Positions 49,150 to 59,900 of a DNA stretch of 64,000 nucleotides are shown here, in pieces. Position numbers and translations under genes: made by a program. Every line of letters starts with the position of its first letter. Positions within the stretch are counted from its first letter, which is position 1. The notes below the pieces were generated by a model, which had not been told where the DNA came from, did not search any database, and was given only the letters and a program-made list of their open reading frames with translations. The DNA is from Roseospirillum parvum (GTDB lineage: Bacteria; Pseudomonadota; Alphaproteobacteria; Rhodospirillales; Rhodospirillaceae): assembly GCF_900100455.1 (NCBI RefSeq), contig NZ_FNCV01000001.1, forward strand, positions 165,093 to 229,092. Reading direction: 5' to 3'.

Positions 49150-52056
49150 ATGACCCATCAGGCCCCCTTCCCCGATCCTGGCGTGACTCTTGATGCGACC
49201 TCTGGCGAGTCGCCGCCGATGCAGGTTGTCGAGGCCTCGGCCGATGGTCAGGTGGTGCTGCCCGACGCGGCGACCCTGCTCAATGGCGACTATGTCAAGC
49301 TGGGGCCCGACCTTTTGATCGTCGGCCCGGACGGCGCGCGCTGTCTGGTGGTCGATTACTTCATCGGCGGCGATGCGGCCGACCTCACCGTGCCGGACGG
49401 CTCGGCGGTGCTGGCCGGCGAATTGGCGGTGCGGCTGGCCGGCGGTGTGGCGCCCGGCCAACTGGCCCAGGCCGGCGACGCGGCGCAGCTCGCCCAGGCG
49501 GCGCCGATCGGCACCGTCAACAGCCTCGGCGGCACGGTCACCGTGGTCCACGCCGATGGCACCCGGGAAACCCTGAACGCCGGCGATCCGGTGTTCCAGG
49601 GCGACCTTCTGGAAACCGGCCCGGACGGCGCGGTGGGCATCGTCTTCATCGACGACAGCGCCTTCTCGCTGGGCTCCAGCGGGCGCATGGTGCTCGACGA
49701 GATGGTGTTCGACCCGGCCAGCGGCCAGGGCTCGGCCAGCATCGACATGATCTCCGGCGCCTTCTCCTTCGTCTCCGGGCAGATCGCCCGGGCCGGCACC
49801 GACGCCATGACCATCGACACCCCGGTGGCGACCATCGGCATTCGCGGCACCTCGGGCGACGGCGAGGTGTCGGCCGATCCGGAAAGCGGCGAGCCGGGAT
49901 TGCAACTTGTCCTGGTCGCCGAGGCCGACGGCTCGGTGGGCGAGTTGATCGTCATTCCGCTGGGCGGGGGCGCTCCGCAGGTCATCAACCAGGCTCTGGG
50001 AGCCCTGCGCATCGGCGCCGGTGGGGTCGAGGTGTTCGTCATGACCGCGGCCGAATACCAGCAGGTGTTCGGCGGCAGCCCGGTCCGCCAGTCGCTGCGC
50101 CAGATCAGCGACCGGGCGGCCCCGGAAGGACGCGAACAGGGCGGCGACGGCGCCGATGACGCGGGCGCCGACAACCAGGACGATGATGCCGATGGGGCGG
50201 ACGGCGAAACGGATCAGGACGACGCCGGCGAGGATACCGAGAGTGGTGATGGAACCGACGCCCAAGGCCCCCAGACCGGCGACGGCACCCTGACACGCTC
50301 GCAGGCCATCGCCCTGTTGCAAAGCATGGGCTTCACCGCCCAGGACGTGGCCGCGTTGACGCCGGCCCAGCAGCAGGCCCTGCGCGCGCGGCTCGAGGCC
50401 CTGGCCGAACAGCAGGAGAGCCTGAACGGCGGGACCGCCAGCGGCGGCGAGGCCAATGGGGGCGAGGACGACGATCCGGTGATCGAGGTGCCGGACCAAC
50501 TGAGCAGCCTGATCGACCGCGTCATCCAGGGGACCAGCGGGGTGGACGAGATCGGCGACACCAGTGAAATCACCTCGCCGACCATTCAGGTCAGCAATGA
50601 TGACAACCTGCGCGACGGCATCTCGGGCATGGAAGGCAACGACAAGGCCTACGGCTACGGCGGCGACGACTACATGGCCGGCGGCAGTGGCGACGACTAT
50701 CTGTACGGCGGTGACGGCGACGACCACATCCATGGCGACATTCCCACGGGCAGCGACGCCACCGAGTTCGAGAACGCCGGGATCAGCTTCGGCGGGGGCG
50801 TCGATGGCGACGACCACATCTTTGGCGGCACCGGCAACGACGTCATCAACGGCGGCGGTGGCAACGACGTCATCAGTGGCGATGACGGCAACGACACCAT
50901 CGACGGCGGCGACGGGACCGACACCATCACCGGCGGCGACGGCAACGACACCATCGACGGCGGGGTGGGAAGCGGCGACCAGATCTACGGCGGCGCCGGC
51001 AACGACAGGTTGAGCGGCGGCACCGACACCGTCGCCGACACCGTCGAGGGGGGCGACGGCGACGACACCATCGAGGTGCACGCCCACGACACCGTCAACG
51101 GCGATGCCGACAACGACACCTTCATCGTCTATGCCCGGGCGAACATCGAGACCGGGGGCAACGGCGAGGCAACCATCGACGGCGACAGCGGGACCAACAC
51201 CCTGCAGTTCAATGGTCTGTCGGGCAATGCCGCCGGCAACAATTCCATCGACATGACCGGCAAGAGTGCCGGTCACCTGAACAACGTCGCGATCTGGGAT
51301 CTCAGTCCGTCCAGCAGCATGCTCGATCTGGTGGTGGATCGGGACACCATCGACAACACCACGCCCGCCGATGTGCTGACCATCAAGGGCCAGTCGACCC
51401 AGGACGTGGTCTACGACATGACGGGGGGCACCGGCTCGGTCACGGTGACCGACGATCTGGGCGGCACCCTGACCCTGGAGGACAGCCCCAAGACCCTGGC
51501 CGTCGAGAACAACATGACCTTGCGGATCTGGGGCGACGGGGTCTTCGACGGCACCCCCCAGACCACCGACGAAACGGTGACCCTGGATACCCCGGGCGGC
51601 TACGACCGCCTGCAGATCGACCTGGGCGGAAATGGGGTCATCAGCACCTCGACCTATGGCGATGTGCTGGCGCTTGAGGGCGGCGCCTTCGATCTGCGCG
51701 ACACCCCCAGCGGCAGCATCAAGGGAGTGGAAACGCTGAAGGTCGCGACGGATGGGGGAAGCCTGAAGATCGATTCGGATCTGATCGACGCTCTGTTGTC
51801 GACCGCCACCCTCTCTGATCTGGACTCCCTCACCGGGACGCAGACCGGCATCATGATCATCGGGAACAGCGGCGGCACCCAGGAGACTCTGGACCTCAAC
51901 GACGAATACTACAATTTCGGTGATATAAGTTCCGAATTGGGTCCCTCCTACTCGGTGTATTCCACCGACTATGTTGACCCATGGTCGGGGTCAACCATCA
52001 TTGTTCGGCACGGCGATTTCAACGTGATCGGTGATAAGGGGGCGGGGGGCTCCTGA
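49150..52056 (+). CDS. FecR-domain RTX (hemolysin-type calcium-binding) secreted protein
   Basis: The 968-residue protein (ATG 49150) lacks a Sec signal. Residues 120-235 form a FecR-like domain (NSLGGTVTVVHADG...GDLLETGPDGAVGIVFIDDS...GIRGTSG), and an Asp-rich acidic linker follows at about 331-376. About twelve RTX calcium-binding nonapeptides (GGxGxDxUx type, e.g. GGDGDDHIHGD, GGTGNDVING, GDDGNDTIDGG) occupy about residues 495-660, before a beta-rich C terminus that should hold the type I secretion signal. This FecR-RTX layout is known in alphaproteobacterial surface proteins. The window's exporter (4.96-10.4 kb) is a candidate route, though 39 kb away. It is divergent from oxyR and converges on a diguanylate cyclase gene. 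Confidence 0.85.
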   Translation: MTHQAPFPDPGVTLDATSGESPPMQVVEASADGQVVLPDAATLLNGDYVKLGPDLLIVGPDGARCLVVDYFIGGDAADLTVPDGSAVLAGELAVRLAGGVAPGQLAQAGDAAQLAQAAPIGTVNSLGGTVTVVHADGTRETLNAGDPVFQGDLLETGPDGAVGIVFIDDSAFSLGSSGRMVLDEMVFDPASGQGSASIDMISGAFSFVSGQIARAGTDAMTIDTPVATIGIRGTSGDGEVSADPESGEPGLQLVLVAEADGSVGELIVIPLGGGAPQVINQALGALRIGAGGVEVFVMTAAEYQQVFGGSPVRQSLRQISDRAAPEGREQGGDGADDAGADNQDDDADGADGETDQDDAGEDTESGDGTDAQGPQTGDGTLTRSQAIALLQSMGFTAQDVAALTPAQQQALRARLEALAEQQESLNGGTASGGEANGGEDDDPVIEVPDQLSSLIDRVIQGTSGVDEIGDTSEITSPTIQVSNDDNLRDGISGMEGNDKAYGYGGDDYMAGGSGDDYLYGGDGDDHIHGDIPTGSDATEFENAGISFGGGVDGDDHIFGGTGNDVINGGGGNDVISGDDGNDTIDGGDGTDTITGGDGNDTIDGGVGSGDQIYGGAGNDRLSGGTDTVADTVEGGDGDDTIEVHAHDTVNGDADNDTFIVYARANIETGGNGEATIDGDSGTNTLQFNGLSGNAAGNNSIDMTGKSAGHLNNVAIWDLSPSSSMLDLVVDRDTIDNTTPADVLTIKGQSTQDVVYDMTGGTGSVTVTDDLGGTLTLEDSPKTLAVENNMTLRIWGDGVFDGTPQTTDETVTLDTPGGYDRLQIDLGGNGVISTSTYGDVLALEGGAFDLRDTPSGSIKGVETLKVATDGGSLKIDSDLIDALLSTATLSDLDSLTGTQTGIMIIGNSGGTQETLDLNDEYYNFGDISSELGPSYSVYSTDYVDPWSGSTIIVRHGDFNVIGDKGAGGS

Positions 52057-52275
52057 GCGTCGTTTGTTCGCGGCGTCGCCTGCCCCTTTCCCCATCCGGG
52101 CGCCCTTTCCAGGCCGTGGCCACCCGGGGGGGCGTCTCATGCCGCTGTGCCAAAGACCTGACGTGCCAACCGTCCGCGACGGATGCCTGACGCACCGGTC
52201 CGCCGGCACGGCGCTTCCCGCGTCATCATCCGCCCCGTGAAGGGGCCGAAGATCACTTTTTGAGCGGGCGGTGGG

Positions 52276-53364
52276 TCAGGTGCCGGGAGCGACCAGGGTC
52301 GGTTCGTCGTCCGGGTGGCTCGGGTTGGCGTGGGCGACGCGGTTGCGCCCCGCCGCCTTGGCGGCGTACAGCGCCCGGTCGGCGGCGCTGATCAGGGCCG
52401 CCGGGCCGATCTGCGGGGTCGGCCGCAGCGCCGCCACCCCGACACTCAGCGTGACAATGCCCTCCCGCGGGTTGCCCGAATGGGCGATGGCCAGGCCCGC
52501 CACCGCGGCGCGGATGCGCTCGGCCACCCCCAGCGCACCCTCCAGCCCGACCCCGGGCAACAGCACGGCGAATTCCTCGCCGCCGTAGCGGGCGGCCAGA
52601 TCGGAGGGTCGGAAGACCTGCCCGCCCAGGGCCTTGGCCACCGTCTTCAGGCAGTCGTCCCCGGCCTGATGGCCGTAGGTGTCGTTGTAGGCCTTGAAGT
52701 GGTCCACATCGACCAGCAGCAGGGACAGATGGCTTTGTTCGCGCTGTGCCTGCAGGCAGTCGGCCTCGATCGAGGCGTCGAACGAGCGGCGGTTGGCCAG
52801 TCCGGTCAGGCCGTCCTTGTTGACCAGGCTTTGCAGGGCGATCTGGGCCAGCTTCTGCTCGGTCATGTCGCGCAGGGTCTCGACCACGGCGACCAGCTCG
52901 CCGTCCTCGGAATAGATCGGCCCGGCGTCGATGGCCAGATACAGGCGCTTGCTGGCCCGCGGCATGACGCACCAGTTCTCGGCGCTGAGGCCCAGGTTGC
53001 GGTCGACCGGCAGGGCGTGGGTCTCATACAGCTCGCCCAGCTGATCGGTGCGCCCCTGGACCACGGTGTCGGCCAGACAGGCGCGCGGCCGGTCGTAGAA
53101 GGCCTGCCAGTGCTGGTCGGTGCCCAGCACCTCTTTCGCTTTCACGCCGGTCAGGCGTTCGCAGGCTTTGTTCCAGATGAGCACCTTGCCCTGGGCATTG
53201 AGCACGAAGGTGGGCACCACCAGGTGCTGCATCAGGCGCACGGCGAAGGCCTGGCCCAGGTCGAGCATGCCGGCGCCGCCCCCATTGGGCGACCCGCCGG
53301 CGACCGGACTGGCGGCCGCCGTGGCACGGCCCGACGGGTCGAGCCCCCTGTTTTCCCTTGTCAT
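52276..53364 (-). CDS. PAS-GGDEF diguanylate cyclase
   Basis: The 362-residue protein has a PAS domain (about residues 40-175) and a GGDEF domain with the active site GGEEF (261-265). The inhibitory I-site RPSD (252-255) is exactly five residues before the active site. It is predicted to make c-di-GMP and to be product-inhibited. No membrane helices are present, so it is cytoplasmic and its input is presumably sensed by the PAS. It converges on the FecR-RTX gene, with 219 bp between the two stops and no clear terminator there. Confidence 0.92.
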   Translation of the reverse strand: MTRENRGLDPSGRATAAASPVAGGSPNGGGAGMLDLGQAFAVRLMQHLVVPTFVLNAQGKVLIWNKACERLTGVKAKEVLGTDQHWQAFYDRPRACLADTVVQGRTDQLGELYETHALPVDRNLGLSAENWCVMPRASKRLYLAIDAGPIYSEDGELVAVVETLRDMTEQKLAQIALQSLVNKDGLTGLANRRSFDASIEADCLQAQREQSHLSLLLVDVDHFKAYNDTYGHQAGDDCLKTVAKALGGQVFRPSDLAARYGGEEFAVLLPGVGLEGALGVAERIRAAVAGLAIAHSGNPREGIVTLSVGVAALRPTPQIGPAALISAADRALYAAKAAGRNRVAHANPSHPDDEPTLVAPGT

Positions 53365-53551
53365 CGTTTCCCCTTTCGCGCCGGCTCATGGCCGACGCTT
53401 TCCCTGTATCGATGGCCGGGGCTTGGTGGGTTGTCTTGCCGTCGTTGTGCGGCATCCCCGGCTCCCGTTGCGGGTAGTTTACACGCAACCCGATGCATAT
53501 CGGAACGGGGAAATGTGGGGTGCCGTTCCACTTTTGGGGTCGGGGCGGGGG

Positions 53552-56500
53552 CTATTCCGGCTGGCTGGCCGGCGGCGCTTCGTCGAATATATCGAACAGC
53601 CGGCGCAGGAAGCCGGGAGCCAGGGCGGACAGCGCGTTGACCGAGGTTTCCGGCGCCTCGATCGGGCCGCTCAGCCGGTAGTTGGCGGCGAACACGCCGC
53701 CGCCCTTCTCGCCGCCGGTGAAGATGTCGCCGATCAGCGGGATGTTGCCGAGCACGCTGTTGACCGCGTAGGCGGGCACGATGGTGCCGGCCAGGTCGAG
53801 GGTTTCCGGTTGCTCGCTGTCCGGGTGGGTGTCGATGCTGCCCGAGGCGGTGATGCCCAGCGATGGCCCGGCGGCCCGCGCCTCGTTGAGGAACAGCACG
53901 CCGTCGGTGTAGGTGAACGGCGCCCTCAGGTGCGACATGTACAGCCCCTCGCCGCCCAGGGTGTCGAGGATGCCGGTCAGCGCGGCGATGCTCAGCACGC
54001 GGGCCATCAGCGGCGCGTCGTGCAGGCGGAAGGCGCCCATGCGCACCTCGCCGGCCACCGCCCCGGAAACACCCATCTCGCCGTCGATGGTCAGCTCGCC
54101 GCCCTCCACCTGCTCGCTCAGCCCGAACACCCTGAGCAGGGCGCCGGCATCGGCGGTGGTCACCGAGAACACCCGCCCGGCGCCGGTCTCGGCCGGGGCC
54201 AGGGTGGCGGTCAGCGGCGTGCGGCCCTCCAGCATGGCCTCGATGCGGGCGCTCTGCCAGCGCTCGCGGTCGCGGCGCAGGGTGAAGGCGACCTTTTCCA
54301 GGGTGCCTTCCGGGCTGACCCAGACCACGTCGAAGGCCCCCTTGAGGGTGATCGGTGGCAGGTCGTTGACCTCTCCGGGCAGCGGCTCGGCGGTGTCTGG
54401 CGTGGTCGCCGCGCGGGCCCGGTCGAGGAAGCGGGTGGCATCGAAGCTGGGCCCGCTGAGCTGGATGTCGAAACCGCCCTGGTCGGTTGGCGCGAAGCCG
54501 CCGCTGGCCACCGTGCTGCCGAAACGCAACTGATCGACGCTGATGTACTCGATGGCGCCGCCCTTGGTCAGGCTGACCCGGCCCTGAAGGTCCAACTCGT
54601 CGCCGGCGCCGAGCCAGAAGTCGGAGACCTCGGCCAGCCGGTTGTCCTCCAGGCGCAGGGTGGCCGAGGCATTGGCCGGCTCGCCGGCCGGCTTTTCCCA
54701 GTCCAGGCCGGGCAGGCGCATGGTGGTTTCGGTCAGGTCGACCTCGGCCCTCAGCGAGGCCAGATCGGGGGTGAGGCGGGTCAGCACCACCTCGGCGCCG
54801 GCCGGGCCGCTGACGAAGGGCGGCATGAAGGGCGCCAGATCCAGCCCCAGCACGCCGCGCTGGTGGTCGTCGAGCCTTCCCTTGACGTGGAAGCGGCTGA
54901 CGAAGTCGGCCCCCTCGGCGAACATCTCCTGCCAGGTGAACTGGCTGTCGATGCCGCCGATGGCGCCGCGCCCGGTGACGATCATCTGGCTCGGGTTGAC
55001 GTTCAGCTTCAGCGCCCCCTGGCTCAGGTCCTGGCCCATCACCACGCCCTTGAGGGCCGCCGCCTGGGTGGTGGCGGTGGCGCGCACGTCCATCTCGGCC
55101 AGCTTGAGGTCGCTCAACAGGGGGAAGGCCAGGGCCAGGCGCACCTTGGCGTTGCCGCTGGCGGCGGCGGGGTCGAGGCCGAGCTTGCTCACATAGCCCA
55201 GGGGCGGGTGGTCGACCACCCGCAAGGCATCGCCCAGCGGCCCGGTGATGCCCAGCCGGATGTCGATGTCCTGATCGGCCGCGTCGAAACCACCCAGCCT
55301 GATCTCGCCGTCGCTGACCTTGAGGCCGTAGAGCCGGCCGTCGGTGATCTCAAGATCGATGCCCGAGGGGTGGAAGGTGGCCTTGGTCGCCGCCTGCCTG
55401 ACCGCCGGCATGGGGGGCAGGTAGTCGACCGTCACCCCCTGGGCGGTGGCCTGGCCTTCCAGGGTGTCCAGGGTCAGCAAGTCCCAGTCCGGCCCGCTCA
55501 GGCGGACCGAGAAGGTGGCATCGTCGATGCGGCCGCCGAACAGATGGGTGCTCACCCAGTCGTGGCCGCCGGGCGCCAGGCTGGGCGGCCACAGAACCGC
55601 CAACTGGTCGAAGGACAGGGGCGAGACGGCGGCCTCGGCCGACAGGTCGAGCCCGCTGTCGCCGCGCTCCAGGCGGCCGCTGGCGATCACCGTGGCCCCC
55701 TCGCTGCCATCGGGCAGGGTCAGGTCGACGGTCAGGTTGGCCAGATCCACCCGCGCCAACCCGGCCCCGCCCCGCAGGTCGAGCGACAGGCCCGAGAAAT
55801 GCGCGGTGTGGGCCAGCGGCGCCGGCAGGTCGATCCGGCCGGGCCCGCTTTCCAGGGTCAGCGCCAGATCGCGGACCAGCGGCGCGCCGCGCAGCATGAG
55901 GTCGGCCTCCAGCCGTGCGTCGAGCCCTCCGCGCACCCCGGTCAGTTGGGCCAGGGCGGGATCGAAGCCGGCCAGATCGGCCGGGCGCAGGTTGGCCAGC
56001 CGGGCCGAGACGCCCAGTGCGCCGCCCAGCGGGTCGAGGTCGGCGAACAGTTCCAGCCGGCTCGGCGGGCCTTCGCCCAGGTCGAGGTCGAGCCAGCCGT
56101 CCAGGGCCACGCCGCGCTCGATGCTGGCCAGGGTCAGGGTGGCCGCCGGGACCCGCCAGTCGATGCCGCGCCGGCGGTCATCGACGGTGATCTCGGCATC
56201 GACCACGCGGACCAGGGCGAGGTCGGCCAGCAGGGGCGGCGGTGGCGCCCCGCCCGGGGCCAGATCGAGGCGGGCCGCCAACTGGTCGAGCAGGGGGGCG
56301 ATGTCGGCCGGGGCCGCCGAGTCGGCGTCCGATCCGTCGATCTTCGTGCCCGGCCAGCGGAAGCCGTCGCCGTCGCCGGTGCTCAGGGCCCAGCCGCCGT
56401 CGGCCTCGTGGATCACGGTCAGGCGCGGCCGGACGACCTCGACCGAGGTCAGGGCCAGCCGCCCTTCCATCAGCCGCCGGGCGCTCAAGGAAACCGACAG

Positions 56501-56800
56501 GCTGGGCACCCGGAGCAGGGGGGCCCGGTCGCCGCCGGCCTCGGGATCGCGGACGGTGACACCGCGCATCCGGATGTCCAGCGCTCGGTCGGGGCCGGCC
56601 CAGGTCAGCACGGTGGTCTCGAAGGCGAGATCCACCGGCAACTCGGCGTCATCCAGCGCCTGGCGCAGGTAGGGCGACAGGAAATCCAGCTCGACCGGCC
56701 CCTGGGCCAGCCGCCAGGCGCTGACCGACAGGCCGAGAAGAAGCAGCAGACCAACCGTTGCCAGGGCCCGAAGCAGCAGTCTGACCGTGCCGTGAACCAC
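53552..56800 (-). CDS. YhdP/AsmA-like large periplasmic protein (DUF3971)
   Basis: From GTG 56800 (GGAGA site about 10 nt upstream) the protein has 1082 residues. It has a single N-terminal membrane helix (ALATVGLLLLLGLSVSAW) followed by a long beta-rich periplasmic part. The C-terminal AsmA-like/DUF3971-type region has repeats of the FEGGE.TIDG and LGITASGSIDTH kind. YhdP and AsmA proteins form bridge-like channels carrying phospholipids or other lipids between the membranes. An in-frame ATG at 56935 would add 45 Arg-rich residues, but it lacks a ribosome-binding site and sits near the start of glnE's leader. It is divergent from glnE across 190 bp. Confidence 0.85.
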   Translation of the reverse strand: MVHGTVRLLLRALATVGLLLLLGLSVSAWRLAQGPVELDFLSPYLRQALDDAELPVDLAFETTVLTWAGPDRALDIRMRGVTVRDPEAGGDRAPLLRVPSLSVSLSARRLMEGRLALTSVEVVRPRLTVIHEADGGWALSTGDGDGFRWPGTKIDGSDADSAAPADIAPLLDQLAARLDLAPGGAPPPPLLADLALVRVVDAEITVDDRRRGIDWRVPAATLTLASIERGVALDGWLDLDLGEGPPSRLELFADLDPLGGALGVSARLANLRPADLAGFDPALAQLTGVRGGLDARLEADLMLRGAPLVRDLALTLESGPGRIDLPAPLAHTAHFSGLSLDLRGGAGLARVDLANLTVDLTLPDGSEGATVIASGRLERGDSGLDLSAEAAVSPLSFDQLAVLWPPSLAPGGHDWVSTHLFGGRIDDATFSVRLSGPDWDLLTLDTLEGQATAQGVTVDYLPPMPAVRQAATKATFHPSGIDLEITDGRLYGLKVSDGEIRLGGFDAADQDIDIRLGITGPLGDALRVVDHPPLGYVSKLGLDPAAASGNAKVRLALAFPLLSDLKLAEMDVRATATTQAAALKGVVMGQDLSQGALKLNVNPSQMIVTGRGAIGGIDSQFTWQEMFAEGADFVSRFHVKGRLDDHQRGVLGLDLAPFMPPFVSGPAGAEVVLTRLTPDLASLRAEVDLTETTMRLPGLDWEKPAGEPANASATLRLEDNRLAEVSDFWLGAGDELDLQGRVSLTKGGAIEYISVDQLRFGSTVASGGFAPTDQGGFDIQLSGPSFDATRFLDRARAATTPDTAEPLPGEVNDLPPITLKGAFDVVWVSPEGTLEKVAFTLRRDRERWQSARIEAMLEGRTPLTATLAPAETGAGRVFSVTTADAGALLRVFGLSEQVEGGELTIDGEMGVSGAVAGEVRMGAFRLHDAPLMARVLSIAALTGILDTLGGEGLYMSHLRAPFTYTDGVLFLNEARAAGPSLGITASGSIDTHPDSEQPETLDLAGTIVPAYAVNSVLGNIPLIGDIFTGGEKGGGVFAANYRLSGPIEAPETSVNALSALAPGFLRRLFDIFDEAPPASQPE

Positions 56801-56990
56801 CCTGGCGCGTTCTCCTGCATGGGGTTGGTGGGAAATCGGGGGGCGGGATCGCCGGGCCCGCCGATCCTGCGAGCCTGTCGGGCGGTCCACTTTTTGAACT
56901 TGCCGGGCCGCCGACGGGATGACAATCCCTAACATCGGCGCAAAAATCCAGGCCGCCGCTCACCGCTGGTTTTGGAGCCCGCCCTTTCCC

Positions 56991-59900
56991 ATGTCCGACT
57001 TCCCCTATGCCGCCCGCATCGCCGCCGCCCTGCCCGCCGCCGCCGACCCGCAAGCCGCCGCCCGGGGCCGCGAGCGCTGGGCCGAAAGCGCCGGGCGGCT
57101 GGCCGGCGGCACCCCGGAGCAGGTGGCGCAGGCCCAGGCCATGCGCGCCGCGCTGGACGACGCGGCCGTCTCGGCGGTGTTCGCCGCCCTGTTCGGCGGC
57201 AGCCCGTTCCTCTCCGGCATCATCCAGCGCCGCCCGGACGACTTCCTGAGGCTGGTCGCCGAGGGGCCCGAGGCGCTGCTCGACACGGTGCGCGCCGAGC
57301 TTGACGGTCCGGCCCGGCGGCTGACCGACAGCGCCCCCCTGATGGCCACCCTGCGCCTGGCCAAGCGCCGGGTGGCCCTGCTCACCGCCCTGGCCGACAT
57401 CGCCGGCGACTGGCCGTTGGCCAGGATCACCGGGGTGCTGTCCGATTTCGCCGCCCGGGCCCTGTCGGTGTCGACGGCGCATCTGCTGGCCCAGGCCGCC
57501 GGGCGCGGGTTGATCGAGTTGCCCGACCCGGCCAACCCCGAGGCGGGCAGCGGCTACGTGGTCATCGCCATGGGCAAGATGGGGGCCGGCGAGCTGAACT
57601 ACTCCAGCGACATCGACCTGATGGTGTTCTACGACCAGGAGGTGATCGCCTACCGCGGCCCCAAGACGCCCAAGGAGTTCTATGTCCGGCTGACCCGGGA
57701 TCTGGTCCGCCTGATGGAGGAGCGCACGGCCGACGGCTACGTCTTCCGCACCGACCTTCGGCTGCGTCCCGACCCCGGCTCGACGGCGGTCGCCATGTCC
57801 ATGGAGGCGGCCGAGCTGTACTACGAGGGCTTCGGCCAGAACTGGGAGCGCGCCGCCATGATCAAGGCGCGCGCGGTGGCCGGCGACCTCGCCGCGGGCC
57901 GTGCCTTCCTCAAGCGGCTGCGTCCCTTCGTCTGGCGCAAGAGCCTGGATTTCAATGCCATCCAGGACATCCACTCGATCAAGCGGCAGATCAACGCGGT
58001 GAAGGCCTGCGGGGTGGTCACCGTGGCCGGCCACAACATCAAGCTGGGCCGGGGCGGCATCCGCGAGGTGGAGTTCTTCGCCCAGACCCAGCAGTTGATC
58101 TGGGGCGGCCGCGAACCCCGCCTGCAGGTGCCGCAGACCCTGGGGGCCATCGCCGCCCTGGCCGAGCGCGGGCTGGTCGATCCGCCCACCGCCCAGTCGC
58201 TGGACCGCTGCTACCATCTTTTGCGCCGGGTCGAGCACCGCCTGCAGATGATCGACGACGCGCAGACCCAGACCCTGCCCAAGGAGCCCGAGCGGCTGAC
58301 CCATCTGGCCCGCTTCCTGGGCTACCCGGACGCCAGCGCCTTCGCCGCCGAGTTGCGCGACATCCTGTGCACGGTGGAAGCCCACTACGCCGACCTGTTC
58401 GAGGACGCCCCGTCGCTGTCCGAGGACGGCAACCTGGTCTTCACCGGCAGCGAGGACGATCCGGACACCCTGGCCACCCTGGCCGGCCTGGGCTTTTCCA
58501 ACCCCGCCTCGGTGGCGGCGGTGATCCGCGGCTGGCACCACGGGCGCTACCGCTGCCTGCGCTCGACCAAGGCGCGCGAGAAGCTGACCGAGCTGACCCC
58601 GGTGCTGCTCCGGGCGCTGGGCGCCACCTCCAACCCGGACGGCGCCTTCAACCGCTTCGACGAGTTCCTGAAAAAGCTGCCGGCCGGGGTGCAGATCTTC
58701 GCCCTGTTCGCCGCCGATCCCGGCCTGCTTGGCCTGCTGGCGCGGATCATGGGCGACGCCCCCCGGCTGGCCGACCAGTTGGGCCGCAATCCGGCCCTGG
58801 TCGATTGCCTGATCGATCCCGACCTGCTGGCGGCGCCCGACACCTCGGTCGCCGCGCTGAGCGGCGAGTTGGCCCTGCATCTGGCCCAGACCAGCCATTT
58901 CGAGGAGGTGCTCGACCGCTGCCGGCGGTGGGCCAACGACCGCCGCTTCCAGGTCGGGGTGCTGGTGCTGCTGGCCCGCATCGACGCCGAGACCGCCGGG
59001 CGCGCCCTGTCGGCCCTGGCCGACGCGGTGCTCGGCGCCCTGATGCCCTACGTGGTCGAGGATCTGGCGCGCAGCCACGGCAAGGTGCCGGGCAGCGAGG
59101 TCGCCGTGCTGGCCATGGGCAAGATGGGCGGCCTGGAGATGACCGCCACCTCCGACCTCGACCTGATCATCCTCTACCGCGCCGACCCCGAGTGCCCCGG
59201 TTCGGATGGGCGGCGGCCGCTGTCGCCGGGCGACTGGCACATCCGCCTGACCCAGCGCTTCATCAACGCCATCACCGCGCTGACCGCCGAGGGCCGGCTG
59301 TACGAGGTGGACATGCGCTTGAGGCCCTCGGGCAACAAGGGGCCGCTGGCGGTCAGTCTGGATGCCTTCGAACGCTACAACCAGGCCGATGCCTGGACCT
59401 GGGAGCACATGGCGCTGACCCGGGCCCGGGTCTGCCTGGGGCCGGCCGGGTTGGCCGAGGCGGCGCGCCAGGCCACCGCCCGCACCCTGACCCGCCAGCG
59501 CGATCCCGGACGTCTGGTCGCCGAGGTGGCCGAGATGCGGGCCCGCATGGCCCGCGAACACAAGGGCGACGATCCGTGGGAGGTCAAGCACCGGCGGGGC
59601 GGGCTGATCGACATCGAATTCATCGCCCAGTACCTGCAACTGCGCCACGCCCACGCACATCCCCGGGTGCTCGCCCCCAACACCCTGGGGGCGCTTCGGA
59701 AACTGGCCGATGCCGGGCTGCTGGAGGCGGCCACCGCCGGGCGGCTGATCGAAGCCCACCGGCTGTGGCTGGCCGTGCAGTCGGTGCTGCGTCACTGCGT
59801 CGAGGGGCGCTTCGAGCCCGGGCGCGCCTCGCCCGGGCTGGTCCGCACCATCGTCGACAGCGTCGCCCTGGTGCAGCCGGAGGACCCGCCGGCCGACCTC

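Noticed and set aside
53120-56932. Long open frame antisense to the YhdP-like gene
   Set aside because: Same codon-bias shadow: His/Gly/Gln-rich, no motif, opposite a well-supported protein.
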